Program-made: the position numbers and the translations under genes
In this document: in pieces, positions 37,854 through 51,046 of the stretch
Layout: every line of letters begins with the position of its first letter
Position numbering within the stretch: position 1 is the first letter of the stretch
Assembly: GCA_028554795.2 (NCBI GenBank)
Contig: CM068825.1
Span: 98,201,451-98,265,450 of the forward strand
Reading direction: 5' to 3'
Source: Sinohyriopsis cumingii
Lineage: Eukaryota > Mollusca > Bivalvia > Unionida > Unionidae
DNA length: 64,000 nt
The notes under the pieces: generated by a model
Database searches by the model: none
Told to the model about the DNA's origin: nothing
What the model saw: only the letters and a program-made list of their open reading frames with translations

Positions 37854-39690
37854 AGTACATGTCGTAAAGTACAGCTCTATTGACTGAAAAGGCTTACTGA
37901 TGAGTCATGCGGACGTGAAGCAAACAACAACAAGAACAAACAACATGCAATTATGAAATTAGGGTCTTGTAAATATTGGGTCATTAGTGATTTGAGGAAA
38001 ATTGTTGGTGGTATTCGCGCGTTTAAGAACCCTTCATTTGACAGATTATTGTCCTGATGTCCTTTGAAAAAGAGGAAACACGAAACTCAAGCTAGACGTG
38101 ATCGTGAGATCCAATGAGCGTTAAAATAACAACAACAATAATAATAATAATAATAATAATAAGAAGAAGAAGAAGAAGAAGGAGAAGAAGAAGAACAATT
38201 CATAGTCTGTACTAAATATATGTGATTTTTATTTTTGATTGTTTCCAACAGGTAACATGGCGTTAAATCCAAACAGCAACTTCTGTTAAAAGTCGAAATT
38301 TAAATATGGCGAAATTGGCACTTTCCCATACATTGCAATTGACAAGTCAACCCGCTATGCAGATGAGGCGTCTAACCAAACTTCTCGAGATATAATATCG
38401 TTGATATTATAAAGAGAAACACCATTTTCGTATATGTTACAATTTTATCTTACTTGGATTCCCAAATATAACAGATGTTTCCTACATTTTTAAATTTCAT
38501 TATAAATAACCCAGAACATATTAGAATAGTCTATAATGGCACTGTGACCTGTATCAATCCAAGTGTGGTTGGAATTTTGATCATAGTTCAGCTTGGGAAA
38601 AAACGCATTAAATATAATATATTGAGAAATCATTGAAGGTCTGACCGCATAGCCAAGGCCTGTACACACTTCTTCCCCCGCCACCCACTCCATAGCAGTA
38701 AAAAGTAAGCTTTTCTATGTTTCTATGAAATCTTGCTTACTGTTTTGTCTATGTGCACTAATTTTAGACAGCTGTCTTACATGGATGAAGAGGATATTTA
38801 AGCTTATAGTTGTTGAATCAGATGATACAGACTAGGCTGATGGTGGTGGACCGGTGGTGCGTTTCCGCATAGGGTGATTCCTGTAAATAGCGATGTATAT
38901 GCACGAACATACCTTCCTATTGATCTTTTTTCTCTCAGTAAAAGAAAGATGCATAATACAACCAGCCGTAGTTAGCGTTAAAGAAATACAGCTGGTATAA
39001 TTTAAATGCATTAAATATTTCCATTACTACTTATTCATAAATCGATAGACTTTACAGTCAGAAAAGTCAGCACCACGAACAAAGATAGGATGAATACTAA
39101 ATTTACAGTAATTACGTGTCGTATTAATTAGTTAGTTAAAACCATTACGTTAAAAAAGCGAAGTTAGTGTTAAGTACAATGTTTATCATTACACGTCTAC
39201 ACGTCCTTTACGGTCTTAACATATAAATCTAGCCATCATATTCGCATTTTCCGGTATGATGCACAGCAATGTTTCATTGATTCTGTTTATCTTGCACTTC
39301 CCCGATACTTATTTTAGTTTATGATTGATCCGTCCTTCTTATCAATTGCTAATTATTTAAACTTACGAACATAAGTGCCGTCAATAGAACGCATTGTAAA
39401 GCTATCGAAAGACGAGATCTAAATTTCAAAAACTAAATGGATACTTAAATAAAAACTGAGCAGAAATTGAAGGGGTCCAGCGAACGCACGGGTCTAATAA
39501 ATGTAATTTTGATACCATTTCATTTTCTGCATCTTTATCTAGTTAACTTTGTTATCTTCGATTTCCCCCTTTCTTGTTTCTATTATTGGAACTTTGCGTT
39601 TCTTCTTCGAATTTAAATTCCGGGCACATTTTATCATGTATAATGTATATCGCATTAAAATTTTATCATGTATAATGTATATAGCATTAA
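37854..39690. other. Intergenic DNA with a trinucleotide tract
   Basis: A run of aac, aat and aag/agg triplets lies at about 38,126-38,196. A direct repeat (ttttatcatgtataatgtat...) occurs twice at about 39,630-39,690. No gene is recognised. Confidence 0.45.
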
Positions 39691-40120
39691 AAGATGACGT
39701 GACTCGACCCGACCCTCAGCGTTCTACCAGTCTTGATGTATGGTGTGGGCACGCGAATGCAAACCGCGGCGGTGGTTAAAAAGATCAATGCATTTTAATG
39801 GTGCCTCCGCAGCGTTCTTCGTGTCATACGCACCCAGTACATCACAAATGCAGAGATTAAAGACAGAACGAAGCAGTCACCGGACATAGACACTATCAGG
39901 TCAAGACGCTTACATCTCTTTGACTACAATGGTCGAGCACCTCCTTGGACCACAATCGCTGCATTTAAAAAAAAAACAGCAAGGGATGGAAGCGATCAGT
40001 GGGAAGACCGAAAAAGCATCTGACCAAGTGGTGGAGCAGGACCTTAAGGAGTTCGACCTCGGAATACTCACCGCATCTACTCGTGGAGACCTGCATCTAC
40101 GGCTAGGCTGTCTCAGATGG
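39690..40120 (+). mobile_element. LINE 3'-end remnant (C-terminal RT region)
   Basis: In successive frames the plus strand reads wording typical of the C-terminal part of an invertebrate LINE polyprotein: NAEIKDRTKQSPDIDTIRSR near 39,855-39,910, and KASDQVVEQDLKEFDLG at about 40,015-40,065. A poly-A run at 39,966-39,975 and frame changes break it. It belongs to a different LINE lineage from the copies at 15-18 kb. A GAT/GGT-rich low-complexity stretch follows at 40,125-40,180. Confidence 0.6.
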
Positions 40121-40436
40121 GACGCTAATGATAACGGTGATGGTGGTGATAGTGGTTGTGCTGCTGCTGATGATGATGACCCGACCTTCAATATTTTGGG
40201 ACACGAGAGCGAGGAAGATATATGCAGTAGTCTGGTTAAAATATGCATTGTCATATAGTTCAACGATCCCCAGGTACTCTATATCCTGGCACAAGTATTA
40301 TGGGATGTTGTCAATATTAATCTATCTTAAATATTAAAATATAACTTTTAATTCTGCATTAAACGTTTTATTTTATCGTATCTTATAACCCCGTCCATGT
40401 TTAAATATATGCCGTTTTAAAACTGCAGTGAAGAAG

Positions 40437-40451
40437 CCAATGGAGGGCGTG
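40437..40451. repeat. Target site duplication, left (SINE copy 4)
   Basis: The 15-base word ccaatggagggcgtg here is repeated exactly at 40771-40785, flanking the SINE. Confidence 0.9.
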
Positions 40452-40770
40452 ATGTTATATGATTTGGGACTTTTAACGTAGATTTAACAATTTTTCAGCC
40501 ATAGCGCTACGATGTCTGCAGTGTGTCAGTTTATAGTGACGTCTAGCACTTGAGCATCATGCCGCAGATGTGTAGCATGATGTCCCACCCAGTCACATTA
40601 TCCTGACACCAGGCCTTCCAGTCCTAACACTAACATCTTAATACTGAGCGCCAAGCCAAGCAGCTGTCAGTACCATTTTTGTAAGTCTTTGGTATGACTC
40701 GACCTGGGATCGAACCCACGACCTCCCGCATCCGAGGCGGACGCTCTAACCACTAGGCCGCCGGAGCGGT
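40452..40770 (-). mobile_element. tRNA-derived SINE, copy 4, with intact target site duplication
   Basis: The tRNA-like head on the minus strand has a consensus B-box (ggttcgatccc at 40706-40716) and an A-box region near 40,750. The body shares the gtgtgtcagtttatagtgac region and the tail ttaacgtagatttaac with the other copies. The exact 15 bp flanking duplication shows LINE-type insertion and makes this the youngest of the four copies by that criterion. Confidence 0.92.
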
Positions 40771-40785
40771 CCAATGGAGGGCGTG
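40771..40785. repeat. Target site duplication, right (SINE copy 4)
   Basis: Exact copy of 40437-40451. Confidence 0.9.
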
Positions 40786-40984
40786 TATAATCAGTGAATG
40801 ATAGTTAGTGTGGAAGTACCGGTGAATATAAACTGCTCTTAAGAACTTTCAGAATAGACAATATTTAAGAATGGTTTAACTGCAATTTTTGTTACTATTG
40901 TGTAATATATATTTTTTTAGTTCTTCATAATAATTTAATTAAATCATCTTGATTTGTGTGCATGTTGTCACTGTGTTCTCCACA

Positions 40985-41350
40985 AGTAGCATTCCAGCCA
41001 ATCACTCGTCCATTCTGTGACATAGGCACTGACGATCGTGACAGGCTTTCTTCCATGCGACAGGGTAAGTTTCATGGTGATATGCCTTTGGAAGTCCAGC
41101 TAGCTTTCTAGCAAACATTGACTTCACTGCAAAGCCGACTCCGTCCTCATGTGGCTCCTCACTTCCTCTTCCACTCCAAAAGAAGGCGTAGCCAGCACCC
41201 ATTTCACAAAGTTCGTCTCTCCTGCAAGGCGATTGTCATTTAAAGCTGTAACGTTAATGTTTTACTGGCTATCTCTCTGCGAGTCAATAAACTCTCCTCT
41301 GAGGTCTGTTAGCATCATTTCTGTCCAAACGTGCGGAGGGTGAGAGGAAC
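40985..41350 (-). mobile_element. LINE endonuclease fragment, minus strand
   Basis: The minus strand encodes the start of an APE endonuclease domain of the same LINE type as the RT fragments at 15-18 kb. RTLLDRNDANRPQRR lies at about 41,338-41,294. INVTALNDNRLAGETNF follows, then after a frame change GAGYAFFWSGRGSEEPHEDG and GVGFAVKSMFARKLAGLPK. It stops at 41,002. The catalytic residues further downstream are absent. Confidence 0.75.
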
Positions 41351-42100
41351 GATCTTCATCTCTTTGTTTGCAGTGTTTCCAAGGCTGATGTAGAGTCCCC
41401 ACCAGCCGCGGTTAGCTGGCTAGGGAAAGATGGAGATAGCAAGTTTAAGGCACCTTTTCTAGCCCCTTTCTCATGCCATGGAGGTGAGCAGTGTGAAACC
41501 TAAAAAGAGCTGCTCAGTCGCTCAGGGGGCTGCCGAACTCTAATGCTTATCCGTGTTACTGAAGAACGACCGTATGGGCTGCCAGTGTACCCACACCTGC
41601 CTCTTCGTCGTTCATCCGTCGCCATAGGACTTTGTGGACACGGATGACCAAGTGACTTGCGCAATAACTTGGTTTAAAGTGAGGAAGTGTTGCGCGTCGT
41701 TGACCTCACTCTTTCATCCAAGACCATCTGGATCCAGTGGCAAGACATAGCCAAGACAGCTGGAGATTCAGTCGGAGGTGTACGGAAGTGTATGGGGGTG
41801 AGTGGGTAGTACCCTGGTGGGGGAACAGTCGTACCGTTTCCAGGGTACCTGATTTACCTTTGATCCCTACATGCAGCCAACTCTCACATGTGGCTCCAAG
41901 AAGCTGTGACATGCGCAGCAGTAACACCCCGGTAAACAACTTCGTCTGGCGGGCTAAACCAGGTGAGGGTAGCCGACGGGTCTTAAACTCTTGGTGAATT
42001 ATGGCTTGCCTACCTAAACATACGGAAACTAAATTCGACGGACTGCGTGGAGGAGACCGAGCAGGAAGGCGATTCATAGCAACGCAATATGGAGTGCATA
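41351..42100 (-). mobile_element. Probable LINE 5' untranslated region, minus strand
   Basis: This GC-rich stretch lies immediately upstream, on the minus strand, of the endonuclease fragment and contrasts with the AT-rich surroundings. Its wording (for example ctcacctggtttagcccgcc on the minus strand) is familiar from 5' regions of this LINE type in other marine animals. Open frames at 41706-42185 are unlikely to be genes. Confidence 0.5.
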
Positions 42101-43012
42101 GAGCATGACGAGGCGAGTAGATTGTCCTGGTCATCCTGCCAAAGTAAACTGAAGCACAATGACACCTTTTCCATGCTGACACCAAAGCTATACCCTCTGT
42201 ACAACTAGCAGGTTAGCAATTACTGATCAAACCCTCGGCCATATCCTGCTACTACGACGTAAATACGGCAGGTGGAGCAATATTGATTCTTATTGTCTGT
42301 CGAACAGTATCCACATAAACCGTCGCACAATGTCAGTTTCCTAAAAGATACACCGATCTTTACAAGCTGATTCTTCTCTTTAAGCATGATGTGAAGACAG
42401 TAAACTATTATCGATGTTATGTTGGTACCCAACAGTTTTAGAATTACTGTGTAGGAAAAGCTTATGAAGAAACATGACTTTTAACAGATGAAAAACTCAC
42501 CCTGCTCATGTGTAGAGATTGCACTTCCTAAAAGAGAACGCATCTCTATCTACCCAAAATCATAAGTCGCTCAGGAGAATTGCACTCATATGGAACGGCG
42601 CAAGACCTATCGTATCAATCAGACCATGCTAGCTGATACTGCATCATCACATCTAAATCACCACTAATACACAACATCGCACAGTCGGTCCTTTAAAACT
42701 TCATAAACTAATTCTAATTAAATAGATTTTGTTCAAATCAGCACGCAAACGACTTCTAACGAATGCTTCTGGATGCTAATACTGCACATGATGAGTCCCA
42801 ATCAGTTTTCTAAAAGAAAAACAAAAGAGACATCTGCTTTCACATATGAATATTTTAATCAAACTACATGATTATAAACTTTTAACAATCTCAATGCACC
42901 GAGCTATCGGAAACATCGGTGCAACTTTCTTTATTCCACCCATTAGACAACAACGTTCGTAACCCAACTATTCAAACGTAATTGGGATGCGGCGGTTACC
43001 CGCCCGACTGTA
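42101..43012. other. Intergenic DNA, no feature seen
   Basis: No gene or repeat recognised. Confidence 0.4.
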
Positions 43013-45407
43013 CCATTAATGGTTCTGATATGGTATAGTATGGGGCCCAAAAGGAATTAACATTACTGCACTGTTATTGGTCCCAATCAAAATGTAACAT
43101 GGTTGCATCAGTATAGAAAATTATAGGAATTTAACATTACCGCACAATTGGGACTGGCGGGGGATTAGGACCTATGGCAATTTGACATTGCTGCATAGTT
43201 CGAGAGTCTGTGCGCCAAATTAAATATAATATTAGGAAGCCACTATGGGTCCTCTGGGAAATGATCAAGGAGATATGCAGCCTTATACATGTACAGTACG
43301 GCATATGCTCAAATGTTTTCACACTATAGGCATGGTGGTCAATGAAGTTACAATTTGCTTACCTCGGTAAAATAACGCAGTTAATTTCACAAGAAACGGA
43401 TACAGAACCAAATTTAGAGAAGATTTTGAAAATAATTCAGTTCAAAAGGTTTTCTTCAGTCCGTATTATATGCAAAATGTAGAAAGTGTGTTACGATAGT
43501 TGCAGTAGCTAATGCAAGTGGAACAAATATGTACCAAGTCGTGGCGACTGTGTGAGTACAAGCAAACAATAAAGACCTAAGGTAGGCCTTGATAGAAAAG
43601 CTTAACATTGATGTACGTTTCCACGCTAAGGATAGGGACCAGGAAAATGTATTTAAACAAAGTGGTGGTGTACGAGTACAGTAAGTGGATAAGGATCTAA
43701 TTGATGCTGCCATATAAAAGGCATAAGGTTTGTGAATGATTTGCAACAGTTGACAAGGATCTAGCAAAAATGTTTATACAGAGTATTGACAGTTGTGTGA
43801 ATCAAACTAGGGCGCAAGGACCTAAGGAAACCTCTCACACGAAAGGCATGAAATGACTATGTACGGTTCTAAACAGTGGACAATGATCTATGAAATGTAC
43901 TTATAAAAATACACGTAGAAGACAGGAACCAAAGGAACGCTGTTATAGAAATATCATAGCGTGTATGTATCATGATATTCATTAATTAAAAGCTGTGGCA
44001 ATCGTACGAGTACAAATAGCGGACAAGCACCTAAGGAAGACAGCTATGTAACATGTATATAGTTTTTGTGTGGCTTCAAAAAGTGCACAACGTATCTAGG
44101 ATATGCGTTTATTCAAAACCTTTCACAAAATCCTCGAGATGCTACAGGCAGCGGACAAGGACTAAAGAAAGGTCTCTGTAGGAAAGGCCCAATCTTTGGG
44201 TACGATTCCATGCATGAGCAAGGACCTTAAATAGGTACTTACTCCAAGCAGATGTATGAGTAAAAGGACCTGGGAAACGTCTCTGTACAATTTCAAACAC
44301 AGCAAAGAAAATATTAAAAATTCTGGCGCTTGAATATTAGCAAGGACGGTACTCTAAGGAAGACTTCTATAGACAATGCATGACATATATGTATGATTTC
44401 AAGCAAAGGACAAAGATATAGTGTATGTATGTATACAAAACCGTGGCAATTGTTTGAAGATAGAGAAAAGAATAGTTAAATGAGGTCAGTATAAACAGGC
44501 GTAATTTTTTGTGTATGCGTTCAAACAGTGTACAAAGATCTAGAGTACATATGCAAACAAACCCTTGATTCTGTTATGAATACTGGCAATAAGCAAAGAG
44601 CTAGAGTAGGTTTCTTTTCAAAAGCCAGAGCATTGTGTTTGACTATATAACCATGACTTTTCTAAATGATTTTTAGCTGTGGACGAAGATCTTGGATAGG
44701 GATATTCACACACAATGGTGATTGTACGAATGCAGGCTGTGCGCATTGGCGTAGGCCATGTTTCTATTCAATGGTGTGGGTGTTTGATTGCAGGTGTGGA
44801 GAAGCACCATATTCGTGCCTTTCTTGCAAGTAAACGTGCATTTTGTATATGAATTCAAACAATGAACAAAGTTATACGATAGTTATGCATACAAAAGCCG
44901 TGACGACTGTATGAGAATGGGCAGCGGCAAAGGAATGCTGCTATATGCAAGGCGGGGTTAATTATATAATTTTAAACAGTGAACAAAGGCCCTTGTATAA
45001 GATTCAAGATATAAATGTGCTCGTTGTTTAATATAACCTAGATCTGTGGACAAGGATCTTGTATATGTTTCTATATAAGGGGCTTTATTTTCTGTGAGTA
45101 CGCTGATTGGATAAAGACCTAGGAGTAGGTTTCATTGATAAAACATTTCAGCTTTGTGTATAATTTCAAAGCGTAGCAACGGTCTAGGAACACCTATGCA
45201 AAGGGTTGACTAATGTAATGATCAATGATGTAATAAAATGTTATAAAGAATAGGTTTTGCCTTGGTACATGACTGCAAAGACTGGACGTGACCTAATAAA
45301 GTTTTTCTATAAAATGGCTGGATATGTACTATACGAGTATAGACATTAGACAAGGATACAGATCCATTCGCATAGAAAAGGCTTTGTAATGTACAAGCAG
45401 AGATACT

Positions 45408-46771
45408 GGACAAGGATCCAGGCACATTTGCATTGAAAAGGCTTCGTAATCTATTTGATTACAGAAGGCGGACAAGGATCCAGGTACATTTGAATTGAAA
45501 AGGCTTCGTAATTTATTTGATTACAAAAGGTGGACAAGGATCCAGGTACATTTGCATTGAAAAGGCTTCGTAATCTATTTGATTACAAAAGGTGGACAAG
45601 GATCCAGGTACATTTGCATTGAAAAGGCTTCGTAATCTATTTGATTACAAAAGGTGGACAAGGATCCAGGTACATTTGCATTGAAAAGGCTTCGTAATCT
45701 ATTTGATTACAAAAGGTGGACAAGGATCCAGGTACATTTGCATTGAAAAGGCTTCGTAATCTATTTGATTACAAAAGGTAGACAAGGATCCAGGTACATT
45801 TGCATTGAAAAGGCTTCGTAATCTATTTGATTACAGAAGGCGGACAAGGATCCAGGTACATTTGCATTGAAAAGGCTTCGTAATCTATTTGATTACAAAA
45901 GGTGGACAAGGATCCAGGTACATTTGCATTGAAAAGGCTTCGTAATCTATTTGATTACAAAAGGTGGACAAGGATCCAGGTACATTTGCATTGAAAAGGC
46001 TTCGTAATCTATTTGATTACAAAAGGTGGACAAGGATCCAGGTACATTTGCATTGAAAAGGCTTCGTAATCTATTTGATTACAAAAGGTGGACAAGGATC
46101 CAGGTACATTTGCATTGAAAAGGCTTCGTAATCTATTTGATTACAAAAGGTGGACAAGGATCCAGGTACATTTGCATTGAAAAGGCTTCGTAATCTATTT
46201 GATTACAAAAGGTGGACAAGGATCCAGGTACATTTGCATTGAAAAGGCTTTGTAATCTATTTGATTACAAAAGGTGGACAAGGATCCAGGTACATTTGCA
46301 TTGAAAAGGCTTCGTAATCTATTTGATTACAAAAGGTGGACAAGGATCCAGGTACATTTGCATTGAAAAGGCTTCGTAATCTATTTGATTACAAAAGGTG
46401 GACAAGGATCCAGGTACATTTGCATTGAAAAGGCTTCGTAATCTATTTGATTACAAAAGGTGGACAAGGATCCAGGTACATTTGCATTGAAAAGGCTTCG
46501 TAATCTATTTGATTACAAAAGGTGGACAAGGATCCAGGTACATTTGCATTGAAAAGGCTTCGTAATCTATTTGATTACAAAAGGTGGACAAGGATCCAGG
46601 TACATTTGCATTGAAAAGGCTTCGTAATCTATTTGATTACAAAAGGTGGACAAGGATCCAGGTACATTTGCATTGAAAAGGCTTCGTAATCTATTTGATT
46701 ACAAAAGGTGGACAAGGATCCAGGTACATTTGCATTGAAAAGGCTTTGTAATCTATTTGATTACAAAAGGT
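45408..46771. repeat. 62 bp tandem repeat, 22 copies
   Basis: Exactly 22 head-to-tail units of 62 bp. Each contains ggacaaggatccaggtacat, then ttgcattgaaaaggcttcgt, then aatctatttgattacaaaag, gt. Interior units are almost identical. Variants sit near the left edge (agaaggc for aaaaggt) and the right edge (ctttgt for cttcgt). Every unit has a GGATCC site. It arose from one monomer of the degenerate ~60 bp satellite. Confidence 0.97.
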
Positions 46772-47400
46772 GCACAAGGCTCATGTTAAATTATAGGAAT
46801 TACAAACTAACATGGGTATAGCTTTTGATAAACGCATACATTTGACAACTGAGCACATATATGCATATGATTATTTCAAGTTATTCATTCGTCCTAATTA
46901 TAATATTTACATATTTCAAGTAAGCAGCAAATTATATACATCATAACGACATAGATAAATATTCTATCTGACACGAATATGGTTCTCAGTAGAAGCGAAA
47001 ATGAAAGAGATTATATCTTAACATATGTTTTTCTAATCCACTAAAGTATAACCTCTGTTGGAAATTTGGACCAGATTACGCTGATGTCTTAGTATATCCT
47101 CTCTCTCTCTGTCCCTAACTATCAAGTGGATGGTGGATTAATTTTAAACCAGAGACTTCCAAACTGTCAAGTTGTTTAGAGATAAAATAAAAATAAAAAT
47201 ATATTGAGCATCATAAACATAAATAGAATTATTGTTTTTCAAAAGAAAACAATATTAACAGTTTTTGTATATATATCGAATAAACTTGCTCTAATAATAA
47301 AAAATATAGAAATTCAGATTTCTAAAAACAATTACTTTAGATGGACAAATTTGTTAACGTGCACAGTGTTTAACCTGAAATGTAATTTTAAGACTGTTCT

Positions 47401-47585
47401 GATCATTACGTTACAGGATATAATTTGATGACTTTCTGATCATTACGTTACAGGATATAATTTGATGACTTTCTGATCATTACGTTACAGGATATAATTT
47501 GATGACTTTCTGATCATTACGTTACAGGAAACAATTTGATGACTTTTTGATCCTTACGTTACAGGATATACTTTGATGACTTTCT
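47401..47585. repeat. 37 bp tandem repeat, 5 copies
   Basis: Units starting at 47401, 47438, 47475, 47512 and 47549 read gatcattacgttacaggata, taatttgatgactttct. Two or three degenerate units occur at the matching place in segment 1 (about 29,960-30,050). Confidence 0.9.
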
Positions 47586-47800
47586 TATTATTAATTGTTG
47601 GCTATATGAAGTTATGTTCAACGTCTTTAAATTTCACAGTGACCGTAAGGACTCTACCGACATACAAGTAAATACCCTCTGGAAATACCCTCTGTATGGC
47701 TTCTTTTTTGCATTAAAAACTGTGAAAATCACTATGCTATATGTAAGTATGAGACGTATAATTTTATATGCTTTTCAATTTTAAATGTACTTGTGATGTT

Positions 47801-48659
47801 AAGAATGTATGCCTATTTCTCTGAAAAATCTGTTAAGAAATATTTCTCTTATGAAGAGGACGGGGAAAGTATGTGCCACGTACATTTGTGGATACGTGAG
47901 GGATGAGTTGATCATAGGACACATGAACAATTCTTTCTTTTAGTAAAACCTGTTGATTTTATGTAACTGTAGGAGGTAAAATTATAATTAAATATATCAT
48001 GATGGTACGCTTATGTTAAAATGCAGGAATGATGTGCAATTTAAAAAATAATGAACATCAAACGATACAGATTTTTTTCAGATATTCAGTATCGCACTAA
48101 ATATCTTTCCCGTCTCTAGAGGTCATCAAATGTTATCTGGCATAAAGACATTGGCAATACAGAGAATGTGACAGTTTTAGAAAAGCTTGCTAAATATGGG
48201 TCAAATTACATCTTTCAATGGTGGATATGCTTGCTCTTTCAGATTATACGCTCTCGTGTGAGTGTGTGGTTGTGTTTGTGCAATATATTAAAAGAAATGC
48301 CAAAAACTGTTAAGATTAACAGGACTTTGCAACTTATTCTGACAAAGTGACGATAACTTAATGTTCAGGCTGTTTAAGAGCAGGAACTTATTCAGTTTGA
48401 GTTAACTGACCTACCTTTGTAATATAACCGATGTAGTATGTTCAGAAACAATTTTTTTTTCCAAAGGGAGCAAACCCATCTAGTTCAATTTTATGTTAGT
48501 AGGGAGAGATATGTGCAAAGTACATCAGATTCTGATTATTTTTTTACTCAAATCAAAACAATATTCTATTTTTATACATGGAATTTAAGAAAATGTATCA
48601 CTTTGTATTACTATTTTGTCAACGAAGAAAGGACAAGGATAGAGATGACATAAACACAT
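47801..48659. other. AT-rich spacer before the macrosatellite
   Basis: No gene recognised. Open frames at 48168-48350 and 48438-48653 show no domain. Confidence 0.4.
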
Positions 48660-50245
48660 ATTAAACAATGAGGACATAAATACACATTAATCTAGGAGGA
48701 TATAAATACACATCAATCAAGGAGAACATAAACACACATTAATCTAGGAGGACATAAACACACATTAATCTAGGAGGACATGAACACACATTAATCTAGG
48801 AGGACATAAACACATATTAATCTAGGATATAAACACACATTAATCTAGGAGGACATAAACACACATTAATCTAGGAGAACATAAATACAAATTAATCTAG
48901 GAGGACATAAATACAAATTAATCTAGGAGGACATAAACACACATTAATCTAGGAGGACATAAACACACATTAATCTAGGAGGACATAAACACATACTAAT
49001 CTAGGAGGACATAAATACATATTAATCTAGGAGGACATAAACACACATTAATCTAGGAGAACATAAACACACATTAATCTAGGAGGACATAAACACACAT
49101 TAATCTAGGAGGACATAAACACACATTAATCTAGGAGGACATAAACACACATTAATCTAGGAGGACATAAACACATATTAATCTAGGATATAAACACACA
49201 TTAATCTAGGAGGACATAAACACACATTAATCTAGGAGAACATAAATACAAATTAATCTAGGAGGACATAAATACAAATTAATCTAGGAGGACATAAACA
49301 CACATTAATCTAGGAGGACATAAACACACATTAATCTAGGACATAAACACACATTAATCTAGGAGGACATAAACACACATTAATCTGGGAGAACATAAAC
49401 ACATATTAATCTAAGATATAAAGACAAATTAATCTAGGAGGACATAAACACACATTAATCTAGGATATAAATACAAATTAATCTAGGAGGACATAAACAC
49501 ACATTAATCTAGGAGGACATAAACACACATTAATCTAGGAGGACATAAACACATATTAATCTAGGATATAAACACACATTAATCTAGGAGGACATAAACA
49601 CACATTAATCTAGGAGAACATAAATACAAATTAATCTAGGAGGACATAAACACACATTAATCTAGGAGGACATAAACACACATTAATCTAGGAGAACATA
49701 AACACATATTAATCTAGGATATAAAGACAAATTAATCTAGGAGGACATAAACACACATTAATCTAGGATATAAATACAAATTAATCTAGGAGGACATAAA
49801 TACAAATTAATCATGTAGGACATAAACACACATTAATCTAGGAGGACATAAACACACATTAATCTAGGAGAGCATAAACACATATTAATCTAGGATATAA
49901 AGACAAATTAATCTAGGAGGACATAAACACACATTAATCTAGGATATAAATACAAATTAATCTAGGAGGACATAAACACACATTAATCTAGGATATAAAT
50001 ACAAATTAATCTAGGAGGACATAAACACACATTAATCTAGGAGGACATAAACACACATTAATCTAGGAGGACATAAACACACATTAATCTAGGAGGACAT
50101 AAACACACATTAATCTAGGATATAAAAACACATTCATCTAGGAAGACATAAACACACATTAATCAAGGAGAACATAAATACAAATTAATTTAGGAAGACA
50201 TAAACACACATTAATCTAGGAGAACATAAACACACATTATTCTAG
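48660..50245. repeat. 26/23 bp minisatellite, first stretch
   Basis: Units of 26 bp (aggaggacataaacacac, attaatct) mix with 23 bp variants in which aggaggacat is aggatat. From about 48,900 onward it aligns with the last ~1.35 kb of the next satellite stretch at the constant offset of 8,867. Further left the alignment fades, so this is the left edge of the macrosatellite. Confidence 0.95.
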
Positions 50246-50813
50246 CACATGCTAACTACTTCCTAGCATGTAGAGTATTACATGACACTAAAGAGATAAA
50301 TAAAATCACCTATGTACAATAGCTGACTTAAGCCATAAACCCAGCTACAAAATAACTATTTAAATATGCACAAAATTTAACCAATAACAATTTTTGCGCA
50401 TACCAAGTAACGTCTTCTGGTCAGGAAAGATCTTCAAGCGGCGATGACTGACATATTGCAGGTAGTTTGTATCTTGAGAGCCATTATAATTGCATCTGCT
50501 TCATGGTTACTTCAGACAACTCCAGAAATATTACGTGTACTTTCAAAGGAAACACTGGTCAACAGTGAAATCATTACTGACTTGAAAAGGCCCTAATCTG
50601 TAGTATTTTGGTGTGCCGAACACGAATATAACCGTGAAAAATTTGTATTGGCTCTCGTTTTGAAGATATTCATATACCTCATTTTCTATGTTTCACTGTG
50701 TAAATTTCTCCAGTAGGACTGCAGCAACATCCGGAATAATGATGTAACATTGCATAATACCATCATGCTCACATCATCCACAGTTGATTGCATCATTTTC
50801 TGATGCAATGCAA

Positions 50814-50933
50814 TACTAATGCCATGCGGCTGCTGAAGTAAGTTGACGTCAGCAGTGTACTATACATGTGTAGGCCTATTATACTAATGCCAGGCGGCTG
50901 CTGAAGCTGACGTAAGCAGTGTACTATATAAAG
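50814..50933 (+). promoter_or_regulatory. Promoter with duplicated CRE-like module and TATA box
   Basis: A ~68 bp module is present twice (from 50,814 and 50,882), each with gcggctgctgaag, a CRE-type site and agcagtgtactata. The first CRE-like site is the perfect palindrome TGACGTCA (50844-50851) and the second TGACGTAA (50908-50915). Only the second module ends in a real TATA box, TATATAAA (50925-50932), about 115 bases before the ATG. Initiation near 50,955-50,960 is expected from TATA spacing. A 9 bp-stem hairpin (attgcatca / tgatgcaat) lies just upstream. Confidence 0.65.
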
Positions 50934-51046
50934 CCCAATCAGATAGGTTCAGCATTTAAAATATTTTAGACGTTGTGCGAGACAGTTCAAGCTACTGTTA
51001 CATAAAACTTATTATTTTATCCATTTACGTACAATAAAGAACAGTA

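Larger units (their letters stand above)
43013..47800. repeat. Segment 2 of the duplicated satellite region
   Basis: Paralogue of 27,058-30,245 in the same orientation, diverged throughout but with the same order of blocks. It is about 1.6 kb longer, chiefly because of the 62 bp array at 45,408-46,771 and the 37 bp array at 47,401-47,585. No gene is recognised. Confidence 0.75.

Noticed and set aside
40690..40770. True tRNA genes at the four B-box-bearing sites
   Set aside because: The heads are followed by a shared ~230 bp body and tail, one with target site duplications; these are SINEs, and no complete cloverleaf was made out.
41706..42185. 159-codon minus-strand frame
   Set aside because: It lies in the GC-rich region directly upstream of a minus-strand LINE endonuclease fragment and reads as LINE 5' untranslated sequence; overlapping frames are open in both directions.
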